Shown here: one piece after another, positions 46,233 through 58,300 of the stretch
Position numbering within the stretch: position 1 is the stretch's first letter
How the letters are laid out: every line of letters starts with the position of its first letter
Assembly: GCF_016100975.1 (NCBI RefSeq)
Contig: NZ_JACFRN010000006.1
Coordinates: 60,855 to 124,854, forward strand
Source of the DNA: Lactobacillus sp. W8174
Lineage (GTDB): Bacteria; Bacillota; Bacilli; Lactobacillales; Lactobacillaceae
Direction of reading: 5' to 3'
DNA length: 64,000 nt
Notes under the pieces: model-generated
Told to the model about the DNA's origin: nothing
Database searches by the model: none
What the model saw: the letters and a program-made list of their open reading frames with translations, nothing else
Position numbers and translations under genes: made by a program

Positions 46233-46261
46233 AGTATACCCGTTTTGTGCTTGAATATCAA
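46233..46261 (-). promoter_or_regulatory. S10 operon promoter
   Basis: Minus strand TTGATA (46256-46261), 17-bp spacer, TATACT (46233-46238). The upstream 46262-46500 is very AT-rich, compatible with an UP element; the 515-bp gap 46070-46584 holds this promoter, the leader and the fusA terminator, and no gene. Confidence 0.8.
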
Positions 46262-46512
46262 GGCTCAAAGGACACTTTTCTTGATATTAACGCTAAAATA
46301 CTATAACTTTAACAAATTTTATAAAATCAAAAAATATAATTCCCAGCAGAAAACAAAAATACTCTCAAACTAGGATAATTTCAACAAACTAGTCTGAATT
46401 TCTAATAATAAATTTAATAAGTGTAAGATTAATGTGACTTCAAAAATTCTATTTATAAATCTTTTTAACTTTTAAATTTTTGTTTCTTAATAACTTAATG
46501 AAAAAGTTTTAA

Positions 46513-46549
46513 GCAAAATAAAAAGAGCCATTGGCAAAACCAACAGCTC
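46513..46549 (-). terminator. Terminator after fusA
   Basis: Minus strand GAGCTGTTGG (46540-46549) pairs with CCAATGGCTC (46525-46534) including two G-T pairs; followed by TTTTTATTTT. Confidence 0.85.
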
Positions 46550-46584
46550 AATTATTGTATTTAATTTTGTTTAACTATTAAAAA

Positions 46585-48678
46585 TTATTCTGCGTTGCCG
46601 CCACGCTTTTTAATAATTTCTTCTTGAATGGACTTAGGAGTTGGTGAATAGTGATCAAAGACCATTGTAAACGTACCACGACCCTGTGTTGAAGAACGCA
46701 AAGTAGTTGCGTAGCCAAACATTTCGGCAAGTGGAACCATTGAATTTAGAACTTTGGCACCAGCACGATCTTGCATATTGTCCATCGTACCACGACGAGC
46801 AGTAATCGAACCCATTACGTCACCTAAGTAATCTTCAGGTGTGATAACTTGAACCTTCATAATAGGCTCTAGGATAACTGCACCAGCTTTAGGAGCAGCA
46901 TTTCTCAATGCCAATGATGCAGCAACTTTGAAGGCAGCTTCAGAAGAGTCAACTTCGTGGTAACTACCATCATAAAGCTTAGCCTTGACGTCGATTAACG
47001 GATAACCAGCAAGAATACCGTTCTTCATTGATTCTTGCAAACCTGCGTCAACAGCTGGAATAAATTCACGAGGAACAACACCACCGACAATGGCATCTTC
47101 AAACTCGTAGCCTTTTCCTCTTTCATTTGGAGTAAATTCAATCCAGACATCACCGTATTGTCCCTTACCACCAGACTGACGGACAAATTTACCTTGTGCC
47201 TTAGCAGGTTTAGTGAAGGTTTCACGATAAGCAACTTGTGGCTCACCAATCTTAGCTTCAACATGAAATTCACGCTTCATGCGCTCAACCATGATTTGCA
47301 GATGCAGCTCACCCATTCCGGAAATCAAAGTTTGACCAGTTTCAGCATTTGTTTCAGCCCTAAAAGTTGGGTCTTCTTCAGTCAGCTTTTGCAAAGCGAT
47401 GTCAAGTTTATCACGATCAGCTTTAGATTCGGGCTCAATAGAAACCTGAATAACTGGATCTGGAACTTCCAAACTTTCCAAAATTAATGGGTGATCAGGG
47501 TCAGTTAATGAATCACCAGTTGTAGTGTTCTTTAAACCTATAGCACCGGCAATATCTCCGGAAAATACTTCAGGAATTTCACTTCTGGAGTTGGCATGCA
47601 TTTGCAACAAACGACCAACACGTTCACGGCTATTTTTAGAAGCATTCAAAACGTAGGAACCTGATTCAAGTGAGCCGGTGTAAACACGAATATAAGTCAA
47701 ACGACCAACAAAGGGGTCAGTAGCAATCTTAAATGCTAAAGCGGAGAATGGCTTTTCATCTCCAGCAACTAATTCAACTTCTTCACCAGTTTTTGGATCA
47801 TGAGCAACATAAGGTTTAACATCTAATGGAGATGGCAAGTAGTCAACCACACCATCAAGCATCATTTGTACACCTTTGTTTTTGAAGGCTGAACCTGCAA
47901 ATACAGGGAAGATCTTCAAATCCAATGTAGCTTTACGAATAGCAGCCTTTAATTCATCAACAGAAATTTCATCACCGTTAAGGTATTTCTCCATGATGTC
48001 ATCATCAACATCTGCTACCTGTTCAATCAGTTCACCCCGACGCTTTTCCGCTTCTTCTTTGTATTCATCAGGAACAGGAATAGTATCCCATTTGGAACCA
48101 AGTTTATCTTCATCATAAACATCAGCTACCATGTTAAGTAAATCAATAACACCTTCGAAGCTTTCAGCAGAACCGATTGGCATTTGCACAGCTAAAGCAT
48201 TGGCATTTAAACGTTCGTGTAAAGACTTAACAGACTTGTCAAAATCTGCCCCAATCTTGTCCATCTTGTTGACAAAAACAATTCGAGGAACACCGTAAGT
48301 TTCAGCTTGACGCCAAACATTTTCAGTCTGAGGCTCTACACCAGCTTGAGCATCAAGAACAGTTACAGCACCATCAAGAACTCGCAAGGAACGCTCAACC
48401 TCAATAGTAAAATCAACGTGTCCTGGGGTATCAATGATGTTAATTCTGTAATCCTTCCATTGCGCAGTAGTAGCTGCGGAAGTAATAGTAATACCACGTT
48501 CTTTTTCTTCATCCATCCAGTCCATTTGGGAATCACCCTCGTGGGTTTCACCAATTTTATGGATTTTACCAGTGTAGTAAAGAATACGCTCTGTTGTAGT
48601 AGTCTTACCCGCATCAATGTGGGCCATAATACCAATGTTACGTGTTTTTTCTAATGGAAATTCACGCTTATTAGCCAT
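46585..48678 (-). CDS. fusA: Elongation factor G
   Basis: 697 residues. GTPase that drives translocation and, with RRF, ribosome recycling. G1 AHIDAGKTT (18-26), switch regions [15 protein letters not shown] and [17 protein letters not shown]4 NKMD. Domains II-V follow in normal order; the C-terminal ARRGTMDN region is the tip of domain IV/V. Third gene of the str operon after rpsL and rpsG; tuf is not adjacent. Confidence 0.98.
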   Translation of the reverse strand: MANKREFPLEKTRNIGIMAHIDAGKTTTTERILYYTGKIHKIGETHEGDSQMDWMDEEKERGITITSAATTAQWKDYRINIIDTPGHVDFTIEVERSLRVLDGAVTVLDAQAGVEPQTENVWRQAETYGVPRIVFVNKMDKIGADFDKSVKSLHERLNANALAVQMPIGSAESFEGVIDLLNMVADVYDEDKLGSKWDTIPVPDEYKEEAEKRRGELIEQVADVDDDIMEKYLNGDEISVDELKAAIRKATLDLKIFPVFAGSAFKNKGVQMMLDGVVDYLPSPLDVKPYVAHDPKTGEEVELVAGDEKPFSALAFKIATDPFVGRLTYIRVYTGSLESGSYVLNASKNSRERVGRLLQMHANSRSEIPEVFSGDIAGAIGLKNTTTGDSLTDPDHPLILESLEVPDPVIQVSIEPESKADRDKLDIALQKLTEEDPTFRAETNAETGQTLISGMGELHLQIMVERMKREFHVEAKIGEPQVAYRETFTKPAKAQGKFVRQSGGKGQYGDVWIEFTPNERGKGYEFEDAIVGGVVPREFIPAVDAGLQESMKNGILAGYPLIDVKAKLYDGSYHEVDSSEAAFKVAASLALRNAAPKAGAVILEPIMKVQVITPEDYLGDVMGSITARRGTMDNMQDRAGAKVLNSMVPLAEMFGYATTLRSSTQGRGTFTMVFDHYSPTPKSIQEEIIKKRGGNAE

Positions 48679-48702
48679 AGATTTTTTCCTTTCTCTAAAA
48701 AA

Positions 48703-49173
48703 TTAGAAACGATAGTGTGCAAATGCACGGTTGGCTTCAGCCATACGGTGAACATCTTCACGCCTTTTAACAGCTGAGCCAGTATTGTTGGAAGCATCAA
48801 TAATTTCGTTAGCCAAGCGTTCATCCATAGTATGTTCATTACGTAAACGAGCGTATGAAACTAACCATCTTAAACCTAAAGTTGTTCTTCTTTCTGGACG
48901 AACTTCAACTGGAATCTGGTAGTTTGAACCACCGATACGGCGTGCTCTAACTTCCAGAACTGGCATAATGTTATTCATAGCTTCTTCAAAAACATCAAGT
49001 GGCTCTTTGCCAGTCTTTTCTTTAACGATGTCAAAAGCATCATAAAGGATTGAAGAAGCCTTAGCTCTTTTACCATCAATCATTAAATGGTTGATCAACT
49101 TAGTTACGAGCTTTGAATTATATACTGGATCCGCTAAAATATCTCTTTTAGCTACATGTCCTTTTCTAGGCAT
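48703..49173 (-). CDS. rpsG: 30S ribosomal protein S7
   Basis: 156 residues. [20 protein letters not shown] start and [18 protein letters not shown] signature. Initiates assembly of the 30S head. 14 bp after rpsL. Confidence 0.98.
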   Translation of the reverse strand: MPRKGHVAKRDILADPVYNSKLVTKLINHLMIDGKRAKASSILYDAFDIVKEKTGKEPLDVFEEAMNNIMPVLEVRARRIGGSNYQIPVEVRPERRTTLGLRWLVSYARLRNEHTMDERLANEIIDASNNTGSAVKRREDVHRMAEANRAFAHYRF

Positions 49174-49187
49174 TATTTAACTCCTCC

Positions 49188-49595
49188 TTAATCTTTCTTG
49201 GCACCGTATTTGGAACGGCCTTGCTTTCTGCCTTCAACACCAGCAGTATCAAGGGCACCACGAATAATATGGTAACGAACACCAGGAAGGTCCTTTACAC
49301 GACCACCACGAATTAAAACAACAGAGTGTTCCTGTAAATTATGACCTTCACCCGGAATATAAGCAGTTACTTCAATTAAGTTTGAAAGACGCACACGAGC
49401 ATACTTACGTAAAGCTGAGTTTGGCTTCTTTGGAGTCATGGTACCGACACGAGTTGCAACTCCACGCATTTGAGGTGCTGGGTTAGCTACTAGCTCTTTC
49501 TTCATACTGTTGTAGCCATAGCTTAAAGCTGGTGACTTTGATTTAGTCGTCTTAGTATGACGGCCTTTTCTTACCAATTGGTTAATGGTTGGCAT
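49188..49595 (-). CDS. rpsL: 30S ribosomal protein S12
   Basis: 135 residues. [17 protein letters not shown] carries the decoding-site lysine in its wild-type form, and [18 protein letters not shown] the second one, so no streptomycin-resistance substitution is apparent. First gene of the str operon. Confidence 0.98.
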   Translation of the reverse strand: MPTINQLVRKGRHTKTTKSKSPALSYGYNSMKKELVANPAPQMRGVATRVGTMTPKKPNSALRKYARVRLSNLIEVTAYIPGEGHNLQEHSVVLIRGGRVKDLPGVRYHIIRGALDTAGVEGRKQGRSKYGAKKD

Positions 49596-49688
49596 TAAAT
49601 TTTCCTCCTAAAAAATTTATTATTTTGTTCACACATCCAGGAGTTTCTTTTTTTAGTCCCAGATAAATCATCAAAATACACAATGACT

Positions 49689-49716
49689 ATTGTACTCGCT
49701 TGCTGTAAAAATGCAA
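49689..49716 (-). promoter_or_regulatory. str operon promoter (rpsL-rpsG-fusA)
   Basis: Minus strand TTGCAT (49711-49716), 16-bp spacer, TACAAT (49689-49694). Leader of about 85 nt before rpsL. Confidence 0.75.
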
Positions 49717-49790
49717 ATTATTTTTATTAATTAAAAAGCAAGGTAAATTTTTTGCGTATCTAATTATGCGATTATGCGAGGTAAATAATT

Positions 49791-50480
49791 ATGGAATGGA
49801 TTTTTGAAATTAGCAATTTTTTAATCGGCACATGCCTAGCTTCTCATGCATGTGTGATTGTCGAAAGAGCCGGCAAAGAAGACTTTATCTTCAGTCGCTC
49901 AAAATGCACTAATTGTAATCAGCAGCTGTGTTTACTTGACGAAATACCTTTAATTTCCTATTTGGTACTCCAAGGCCGTTGTCGTTATTGTAAAGTTCAT
50001 ATACCATGTGAATATTTTTTTACAGAATTTTTAGGCGGCTTTGCTTTTTGTAAAATAAATTTCAGCAACATCCATGGGATATATACAGCAATAGTTTTAT
50101 TTAGCTTACTATTAACTGCAATCAGCGATTATCAAGTTCAGGAATTCGATATTATCTTAGTACTGCCGGCACTTATTATTTCGGTTCTGCATATAATGAA
50201 TAATTTAAATAGTATTAGTATTATTAGTTTTATTCAGTTTTTACCTATCTTTTTGCTTTTGTTTTTTGAAACAATTAGAAAAAAATGCGGTAGCGGAGAC
50301 TTAATAATCTACCTAATCTTATCTTTTTACTTTAATTCGAAATTTGCCAATTTAACTTTTTTAACTGCTTCAATAACTCTGCTTATCGTTTTTTTCAGCA
50401 GCGAAATGAATAGGAAACAGCCTATAGGATTTATTCCCTTTATTTACATTGGATTAATTATTCAACTTTTATGCAAATAA
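49791..50480 (+). CDS. Prepilin peptidase / N-methyltransferase (A24, ComC/PilD type)
   Basis: 229-residue membrane aspartic protease that cleaves the class III leader of pseudopilins such as ComGC. N-terminal domain with the four-cysteine site (CTNC ... CRYC, about 43-46 and 67-70), and the two catalytic aspartates in TAISDYQVQEF (about Asp 112) and GSGDLIIY (about Asp 168, the G-x-G-D motif). Seven or eight hydrophobic segments. GCGAGG precedes the ATG. It stands alone between two ribosomal/RNAP operons and on the opposite strand. Its likely use is a competence pilus (comG genes elsewhere). Confidence 0.88.
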   Translation: MEWIFEISNFLIGTCLASHACVIVERAGKEDFIFSRSKCTNCNQQLCLLDEIPLISYLVLQGRCRYCKVHIPCEYFFTEFLGGFAFCKINFSNIHGIYTAIVLFSLLLTAISDYQVQEFDIILVLPALIISVLHIMNNLNSISIISFIQFLPIFLLLFFETIRKKCGSGDLIIYLILSFYFNSKFANLTFLTASITLLIVFFSSEMNRKQPIGFIPFIYIGLIIQLLCK

Positions 50481-50514
50481 AAAGCTGCATCCCAGCTAGA
50501 ATGAGATGACAGCT
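50474..50514 (-). terminator. Terminator after the ECF S-component gene
   Basis: Minus strand AGCTG-T-CATC pairs with GATGCAGCT (50483-50491 with 50505-50514, one bulge), followed by TTTTTATTT. Confidence 0.65.
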
Positions 50515-50550
50515 CCTATAAATCATTAAAATTATTTTTTCAAGTATGTA

Positions 50551-51081
50551 TTAACTGTATCTTGCCATCAAGTTCTGAAAACTTGGCAAAAGTACTATTG
50601 CTAATACAACCCCAACTACTCCTTGAATTGTGTTTGTAAAGAGGCTGGCAAAACCTGCGGCCCATGTATAAAGAACTGTATTAGTGATAAAATAGCCGGC
50701 TACCATAAAAAATACTCCTACTACTCCAGCAATTGCCCCTCTGACTATTTGATTTCTTAAATTCCAGTACTTAAAGACTAATCCTACAAAGAAGCCTTCT
50801 AAACCGTGGACAACAAGAGAAAAAAGCATAAACTGGCCATATCCACCCAGAAGATCAAGTAAAAACCCGGAAAGGCCACCAACTATGCCTCCAGCTACAG
50901 GACCAAACAAAAGTGCTACTAAATAAATAATTGCATCACATAAATTAATATTTCCATGAGTCAAGGGCATTGGAATAATGAAAATTCGACTAACAACGAC
51001 GTTGATCGCAGTTAATAATGCCAATAATACAAGTCTTTTTAAAGAAAAATCATTTTCCCTCAACTTCAACATCCCTCTCAT
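50551..51081 (-). CDS. ECF transporter S component, substrate not determined
   Basis: About 170-176 residues, six hydrophobic helices. Substrate-binding membrane subunit that docks on EcfT. Pattern: ALLTAINVVVSRIF (helix 1 with the A-x-x-x-A-type packing), PLTHGNINLCDAIIYLVALLFGP and GGLSGFLLDLLGGYGQFMLF, close to the PF07155 (ECF-ribofla_trS) group whose members include folate, pantothenate and hydroxymethylpyrimidine transporters. No vitamin riboswitch is seen upstream. Start uncertain: ATGs at 51081 and 51072 and a TTG at 51063 with GAGAGGG 9 bases before it. It should use ecfA1A2T at 29.7-32.2 kb. Confidence 0.82.
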   Translation of the reverse strand: MRGMLKLRENDFSLKRLVLLALLTAINVVVSRIFIIPMPLTHGNINLCDAIIYLVALLFGPVAGGIVGGLSGFLLDLLGGYGQFMLFSLVVHGLEGFFVGLVFKYWNLRNQIVRGAIAGVVGVFFMVAGYFITNTVLYTWAAGFASLFTNTIQGVVGVVLAIVLLPSFQNLMARYS

Positions 51082-51092
51082 TATTTTTTCTG

Positions 51093-51098
51093 ATTATA
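51093..51098 (-). promoter_or_regulatory. Extended -10 for the ECF S-component gene
   Basis: Minus strand TGATATAAT (TG-N-TATAAT). The predicted RNA start is about 51086, leaving little or no leader before 51081. Confidence 0.5.
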
Positions 51099-51120
51099 TC
51101 ATTTTTTAATCATAATATCA

Positions 51121-51560
51121 CTAATTATTCATAAAATTCCAAATTATAGTATTAATTTTGTTACATTTGTCCTTAGACATAATCTGTAGAAATTTAATAT
51201 ATTCTATCCGCAGCAATACCTAGTGGCATACTTCTTATTATTATGAGTAAATTTTTCAAAGTTAGGAAATTACAACATATTGATGATTACAGCGTTTAAC
51301 CAACATTTATAACCGGATTTATAATAACTCCAGTTGCGGCAACTTCTATTATTTATTATTTATGATGTCAACAGTTAGTCATTAACAAGACTGTCTGTTA
51401 TTCATTTTATGATCATTCCACGTGCTTACCGTATATCCAAGTTTAATATTCAGCCATTGGTATCCAAGCAATACTGAAGTTAATGAAAATACTTCGAATT
51501 TTTCTGATAGTTGGCATTATTTTATGGACAATATCACATATTTTATAGTCAGATTTTAAA
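51121..51560. other. Gene-free region upstream of the rpoC terminator
   Basis: About 440 bp with no intact frame. On the plus strand short stretches look protein-like in shifting frames (for example P-T-F-I-T-G-F-I-I-T-P-V-A-A-T at about 51300-51344), which could be the wreck of a membrane protein gene, but the evidence is weak. Confidence 0.3.
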
Positions 51561-51580
51561 GTAAAAATTTTGGGTAAACA

Positions 51581-51620
51581 AAAACTGTTCCGTTAGTATT
51601 TTCTAACGGAACAGTTTTTT
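51581..51620 (-). terminator. rpoBC terminator
   Basis: AAAACTGTTCCGTTAG (51581-51596) and CTAACGGAACAGTTTT (51603-51618) are perfectly complementary with a 6-base loop; T-rich on both sides. Confidence 0.95.
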
Positions 51621-51633
51621 TAATTAATTTAGA

Positions 51634-54600
51634 TTATGATTCCTTAGCTTGGTCTGCTTCCTTCATCTTTTTCTCAATATCAGCAATTGAATAAACAGAT
51701 TTAGGTTTCTTTACATCTGACTCAGGTTCCATATCACGATAAATCGGAAGACCAGTACCAGCTGGAATTATCTTACCAATAATAACATTTTCTTTTAATC
51801 CAAGTAGCGGATCATTCTTTCCTCTGATAGAAGCATCAGTTAGAACACGAGTTGTTTCCTGGAAGGAAGCAGCTGACAAGAAACTGTTGGTTTCAAGAGC
51901 GGCTTTAGTAATACCTAAAATTACACTTTGTGCAGTTGCAGGAATACCACCAGAAATAATCACAGCTTTGTTACGTTCCTTAAACTGATTGATATCCATT
52001 ACCTCACCAGGTAAAAGATCAGTTTCTCCAGGATCGAGCACACGAACTTTTTGCAACATTTGTCTAGTTAATACTTCAACGTGCTTATCTGAAATATCAA
52101 CACCTTGCATCCTGTATGCTTTTTGGACTTCGACCAAAATATACTCTTCAGTAGTTAATGTATCAGTAACCTGAATTAATTCTTTCGGATCAATAGATCC
52201 AAGAGTCAACTTGTCACCGCGATGAACTTCGTCACCCTCAGCAACAGCTACCGAAGCAGTATAAGGCACGCTGTAACTTCTAGTATCGATCCTACCCTTA
52301 ACAGTAATTTCACGAGTATGTTCAGCAGGATTTTCCTGAATTGAATCAATTACTCCATCTACTTCAGAAATTATCGCACGACCCTTAGGATTACGAGCTT
52401 CAAACAATTCCTGCACACGAGGAAGACCTTGCGTAATATCTTCAGCACCTGCAACACCACCATTGTGGAAAGTACGTAAAGTAAGCTGAGTACCAGGTTC
52501 ACCGATAGATTGAGCAGCAACTGTACCAACTGCTTCACCAACTTCGACTTCTTCTCCAGTGGCAAGGTTCATACCGTAACACTTGCGACAAACACCATGT
52601 GGTGTATCACAAGTTAGGATCGAACGGATCTTCACGTTAGTTACACCAGCATCACAAATCTGATGTGCTAAGTTTTCATCCATCATGACATTGCGACCAA
52701 CAATTGTAGCTCCAGTCTTTGGATCCTTCACTGTTTCGGCAGTAAAGCGGCCAAGTAAACGATCATAGAGCGGTTCAATTAATTCGTCACCCTCCATAAT
52801 TGCATGAACATTAATGCCACGGTCAGTCCCACAGTCATCATCACGAATAATAACATCCTGTGCAACATCTACTAGACGACGAGTCAAGTAGCCAGACTGA
52901 GCAGTCTTCAAGGCGGTATCGGTCATTCCCTTACGAGCACCATGAGTAGACATGAATAATTCTAGAACTGACAAACCTTCCTTAAAGTTAGAAGTAACTG
53001 GAATTTCGAACAACCCACCGTTTGGTGTAGCCATCAAGCCACGCATACCAGCAAGCTGTGTAAAGTTGGAAATGTTACCACGAGCTCCTGAATCGGCCAT
53101 GATAGTAATAGGATTACGTGGGTCATAAATCTGGGCAATTTCATCTTGAACTTGATCTTTACAATCATTCCAAATGCTAATTACCCTGTCGTGTCTCTCA
53201 TCTTCAGTGATTAAACCACGTCTAAACTGTTTAGACACAATATCTACTTGTTTATGGGCTTTAGCAACCTTTTCATCTTTATCTTGGATTTCAGGAACAT
53301 CGGTCATCCCGATTGTAATACCAGAAGTAGTTGAACTGGTATAACCTAAAGTCTTTAAGTCATCAAGATATTCAGATGTTCTTTGAACCTTATAATATTT
53401 ATAAATTGTAGCAATTGAATCAGACAGGAATGATTTCTTAAACGGTGTAGAAATCAAATCACTTGCAACACTATCAATTTTTTCATGGATATCTTCGCCC
53501 GGTTCCAAGAAATACTTGGAAGCAAGTGGGTTATTTAAATTTTCTTCAGTTGGCTCATTAACATAGAAATAGTCATCTGGGAAAATCTGATTGAAAATGA
53601 TTCGACCATAAGTAGTGACAAAAATACCATGTTCATATCCTTTTGGCCATGCCTTTTCTGGCATCGAATCAGCTGACATCCCAATAATGGTGTGATAATG
53701 AATGTCACCATTATTATATGCAACGGTTGCTTCATCAGGTGAGTTGAAAATCATTCCTTCACCTTCACGGCCCTTTTCAGCTTGAGTTAACCAATAATTA
53801 CCCAAAACTATATCTTGAGATGGAGTAACAATTGGCTTACCGTCCTTAGGAGCCAAAATATGGTGAGCAGCCAGCATTAGCATCCGTGATTCAGCAACAG
53901 CTTCGTCAGATAGTGGCACGTGGATAGCCATCTGATCACCATCAAAGTCGGCATTGTAAGCCTCACAGGCAAGAGGGTGCAGACGAATTGATTTGCCCGG
54001 CACTAAAACAGGTTCAAAAGCTTGGATACTCAAACGGTGTAAAGTAGGAGCCCGGTTTAATAATACCGTTCTTTCCTTAATCACGTCTTCAAGTACATCC
54101 CAGACATCATCATCTTCACGATCAATTTTACGCTTAGCACTCTTAATATTTGTAGCAATCTTGCGTTTAACTAATTCGTGCATTACAAATGGTTTGAACA
54201 ATTCTAGAGCCATCGGGCGAGGAACACCACATTGATAGAACTTAAGCTTTGGTGAAACATCAATAACTGAACGACCTGAATAGTCAACACGCTTACCTAA
54301 TAAGTTTTGACGGAAACGTCCCTGCTTACCCTTAAGCATGTGTGATAAAGATTTAAGTGGACGATTACCTGGTCCAACCACAGAACGACCACGACGACCA
54401 TTATCAATCAATGCATCAACGGCTTCTTGCAACATCCGTTTTTCATTTTGCACAATAATATTAGGAGCATTTAAGTCAAGTAATCTCTTTAACCTGTTGT
54501 TACGGTTGATAACACGACGGTATAAGTCATTTAAATCAGAAGTTGCAAACCGACCACCTTCTAGTTGGACCATTGGTCTTAAATCTGGTGGTATAACCGG

Positions 54601-55293
54601 AACAGCATCAATAACCATCCATTCAGGCTTGTTACCAGAATCTTTAAAGGCGTCAAGAATATCAAGACGTCTGATTGCTCTAGTCCGTTTTTGACCGGTT
54701 GCAGTTTCCAATTCTTTCTTTAAATCGGTAACTTCTTTATTCAAATCAACCTTACGGAGTAAATCACGAATTGCTTCTGCACCCATTTTTGCGGTAAAAC
54801 GATTGCCATATTTTGCCTTTTGTTCACGGTACTCAGCTTCCGTCAAAAGTTGTTTAAATTCAAGGTCAGTGTCGCCTGGATCAATTACAATATAAGCCGC
54901 AAAATAGATAACTTCTTCGAGAAGTCTGGGAGAAATATCCAAAATAAGTCCCATTCTTGATGGAATACCTTTAAAGTACCAAATATGAGTAACTGGGGCA
55001 GCCAATTCAATATGACCCATTCGCTCCCTTCTAACTTTAGAGGAGGTAACTTCAACACCACAGCGATCACAAACGATGCCACGGTATCTCACACCCTTAT
55101 ATTTACCACATGCACATGACCAATCTTTAGTCGGTCCAAAAATTCTTTCATCGAACAAACCGTCTTTTTCTGGCTTTAAAGTACGGTAATTAATAGTTTC
55201 TGGCTTTTTGACTTCACCATATGACCAGCTACGAATTTTATTCGGAGAGGCAAGACCAATTTGCATGCTTTCAAATTTATTTACATCGATCAA
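51634..55293 (-). CDS. rpoC: RNA polymerase beta' subunit
   Basis: 1219 residues. N-terminal zinc ribbon [20 protein letters not shown] (about 60-79), the invariant active-site [10 protein letters not shown] (about 450), trigger loop region [11 protein letters not shown], and second zinc site CGTDRG ... [16 protein letters not shown] start, with GGAGG 8 bases upstream, as in other lactobacilli. 16 bp after rpoB. Acidic C-terminal tail ([16 protein letters not shown]). Confidence 0.98.
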   Translation of the reverse strand: MIDVNKFESMQIGLASPNKIRSWSYGEVKKPETINYRTLKPEKDGLFDERIFGPTKDWSCACGKYKGVRYRGIVCDRCGVEVTSSKVRRERMGHIELAAPVTHIWYFKGIPSRMGLILDISPRLLEEVIYFAAYIVIDPGDTDLEFKQLLTEAEYREQKAKYGNRFTAKMGAEAIRDLLRKVDLNKEVTDLKKELETATGQKRTRAIRRLDILDAFKDSGNKPEWMVIDAVPVIPPDLRPMVQLEGGRFATSDLNDLYRRVINRNNRLKRLLDLNAPNIIVQNEKRMLQEAVDALIDNGRRGRSVVGPGNRPLKSLSHMLKGKQGRFRQNLLGKRVDYSGRSVIDVSPKLKFYQCGVPRPMALELFKPFVMHELVKRKIATNIKSAKRKIDREDDDVWDVLEDVIKERTVLLNRAPTLHRLSIQAFEPVLVPGKSIRLHPLACEAYNADFDGDQMAIHVPLSDEAVAESRMLMLAAHHILAPKDGKPIVTPSQDIVLGNYWLTQAEKGREGEGMIFNSPDEATVAYNNGDIHYHTIIGMSADSMPEKAWPKGYEHGIFVTTYGRIIFNQIFPDDYFYVNEPTEENLNNPLASKYFLEPGEDIHEKIDSVASDLISTPFKKSFLSDSIATIYKYYKVQRTSEYLDDLKTLGYTSSTTSGITIGMTDVPEIQDKDEKVAKAHKQVDIVSKQFRRGLITEDERHDRVISIWNDCKDQVQDEIAQIYDPRNPITIMADSGARGNISNFTQLAGMRGLMATPNGGLFEIPVTSNFKEGLSVLELFMSTHGARKGMTDTALKTAQSGYLTRRLVDVAQDVIIRDDDCGTDRGINVHAIMEGDELIEPLYDRLLGRFTAETVKDPKTGATIVGRNVMMDENLAHQICDAGVTNVKIRSILTCDTPHGVCRKCYGMNLATGEEVEVGEAVGTVAAQSIGEPGTQLTLRTFHNGGVAGAEDITQGLPRVQELFEARNPKGRAIISEVDGVIDSIQENPAEHTREITVKGRIDTRSYSVPYTASVAVAEGDEVHRGDKLTLGSIDPKELIQVTDTLTTEEYILVEVQKAYRMQGVDISDKHVEVLTRQMLQKVRVLDPGETDLLPGEVMDINQFKERNKAVIISGGIPATAQSVILGITKAALETNSFLSAASFQETTRVLTDASIRGKNDPLLGLKENVIIGKIIPAGTGLPIYRDMEPESDVKKPKSVYSIADIEKKMKEADQAKES

Positions 55294-55309
55294 AAGTTTA
55301 ACCTCCTAC

Positions 55310-58300
55310 TTATTGAGAAATCTTATTATCATCGTCTGATTGATCTACAGGTACATTAGATTGCTCTGTCTCCGTTTCATCATCTTCGGAATCAGCGGTT
55401 TCTTCGGCTAACTTCTTCCGTTGTTGCTCTTCCGCCATCTTGGACAATGTGTCTATGTTCAAATGCTCATTTGAATCATCATCCATATCACGCAACTCAA
55501 TTTCTTTATGATTCATATCAAGAACACGTATATCCAGTCCTAGTGATTGCAGTTCTTTAACAAGAACGCGGAATGATTCTGGGACACCAGGTTTAGGAAT
55601 TCTTTCTCCTTTAACAATTGCCTCATATGCTTTAACACGACCAACAACATCGTCTGATTTGTATGTCAATATTTCCTGCAAAGTATAAGCTGCACCGTAT
55701 GCTTCGAGTGCCCAAACTTCCATTTCACCGAAACGCTGACCACCAAATTGTGCTTTACCTCCAAGAGGTTGTTGAGTAACCAATGAGTAAGGCCCAATTG
55801 ACCGTGCATGAATCTTATCATCAACCATGTGAGTTAATTTCAGATAATGCATGATACCGACAGAAACACGGTTATGGAATGGCTCACCTGTGCGGCCATC
55901 ATAAAGAACAGTTTTACCATCTTTATCGATACCAGCCTTATGAACAGTGTCCCAAACATCGTCTTCGCTGGCACCATCAAATACTGGTGTTGCCACATGA
56001 ATACCTAAATTAGCTGCAGCACGACCAAGGTGCAATTCCAAAAGCTGACCAATATTCATACGTGAAGGAACACCCATTGGGTTCAAACAAATGTCTACTG
56101 GAGTACCATCTGGCAAGTATGGCATATCCTCTTCGGGAACAACTGCAGCAACAGTACCTTTGTTACCGTGACGACCAGACATCTTATCCCCGACTTGAAT
56201 CTTTCTCTTTTGCGCAATATATACACGGACTAATGTATTAACACCAGGAGATAGTTCATCACCATTTTCTCTAGTATAAACTTTGACATCGCGGACAATA
56301 CCGCCACCACCGTGAGGAACACGCAGTGATGTATCACGAACTTCGCGGGCTTTTTCACCAAAGATAGCATGAAGAAGTCTCTCTTCTGCTGATAATTCAG
56401 TAACACCTTTAGGTGTAACTTTACCAACCAAAATATCTCCGTCATGTACTTCGGCACCTACACGGACAATACCTTGACCATCAAGATCTTTAAGTGCATC
56501 TTCACCAACATTTGGCAATTCACGAGTGATTTCTTCAGGGCCAAGCTTAGTGTCTCGAGCTTCTGATTCATAATCTTCAATACTAATTGAAGTATAAACG
56601 TCATCTTTAACAAGCCGCTCAGAAAGCATGATGGCATCTTCGTAGTTATACATATTCCAAGTCATAAAGGCGATAACAGGATTTTGACCAAGAGCAAGTT
56701 CACCATGATCCATTGTCGGACCATTGGCAATAACTTCACCTTTTTCAACCTTATCACCTAAATTAACGTTAGGAGTTTGATTGTAAGATTTTGAATTATT
56801 TGAACGACGATATTTTTCCAGTGTATATTTATCTAATGTACTGTCATCGCGTCTAACTCTAATTGTGTTAGCATCAACATATTCAACAGTACCAGCAGCT
56901 TTAGCCAAAACAGCAGCTCCTGAATCATGAGCCGCACGATACTCCATACCTGTACCGACAAGGCAGCTATGAGGATTAATCAATGGTGCAGCTTGTCTTT
57001 GCTGGTTAGCTCCCATTAATGCACGGTTAGAGTCATCATTTTCCAAGAAAGGTATACATGCAGAGGCAACCGAAACAACCTGCTTAGGAATAACGTCCAT
57101 GTAGTCAATTTTATCTGGACTAACTTCGACGTTATCTTCTTTGTGACGTGCTAAAACAAGATCATCTTTAAATGAACCGTCCGGATTAAGTGGAGTATTA
57201 GCACCAGCAATAATATAGTTATCTTCAACATCAGCTGTAAGATAATCAATCTTGTTAGTAACTTTGTGTGTCTTCCATGAAACACGACGGTACGGTGTCT
57301 CAATAAAACCGTATTTGTTAATCACTGCATACGTAGCAAGAGAGTTAATCAAACCAATGTTTGGACCTTCAGGAGTTTCAATTGGGCATAAACGACCATA
57401 TTGAGTATAGTGAACATCCCGCACTTCATATCCTGCACGGTCACGAGTTAAACCACCAGGCCCTAAAGCTGACATACGACGCTTATGCGTTAATTCTCCT
57501 AATGGGTTATGCTGATCCATAAATTGTGACAATTGTGATGAACCAAAGAACTCTTTGATGCTGGCTACAATTGGTCTAATGTTAATCAATTGTTGTGGTG
57601 TAACGGTTGAAGGATCCTGAATTGACATTCTTTCTCTTACAACACGTTCCATACGAGCCAAACCAATTCTAAATTGATTCTGCAATAATTCGCCTACACG
57701 ACGAATACGACGGTTACCAAGGTGATCAATATCATCGGTTGTACCAATTTCATCTTGTAATAGGAAGAAATAATTAATTGATGCCAGAACGTCAGCCGGT
57801 GTCAGATATTTAACTTTCTTATCAATATGACCATTAGAAATCAATTTGACAACGCGTTCTGGATTTACTTTGGAGTAAACTTTAATTTCCTGTACGTTAA
57901 TTGGATCAGGTAACACGCCTTCTTGAGATGGCTGGTAAGTAACCATTTTAAAGTCATCACGGTCAAGATACTTTTCAAGTGTGTCCATTACTTCATGAGT
58001 CACAACAGTACCTTTTTTCGCAATAATTTCACCAGTATCCGGATCTGCTAGCGTTTCAGCCAAAGTTTGACCATATAAGCGGCTCTTTAATGATAATTTC
58101 TTGTTAACTTTATAACGACCAACAGGCGCTAAATCGTAACGACGTGGATCAAAGAAACGTGCATAAAGCAGTGATCTTGAAGAATCAGTTGTTTTTGGTT
58201 CACCAGGACGAAGACGTTCATAAATATCCTTTAACGCTTCAGCTACACGAGAATCAGCGGGGTTTTTATGGACATCCTTATCCAAAGTAAATTGTAATGT

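Noticed and set aside
46070..46584. tRNA or other RNA gene in the S10-fusA gap
   Set aside because: The only GC-rich part is a short dyad without cloverleaf features; it is better explained as an mRNA leader.
49188..49595. Streptomycin-resistance substitution in S12
   Set aside because: Both critical lysine regions (TPKKPNS and [10 protein letters not shown]) have the wild-type residues.
56900..57600. Rifampicin-resistance substitution in RpoB
   Set aside because: The [13 protein letters not shown] and S-A-L-G-P-G-G segments have susceptible-type residues.
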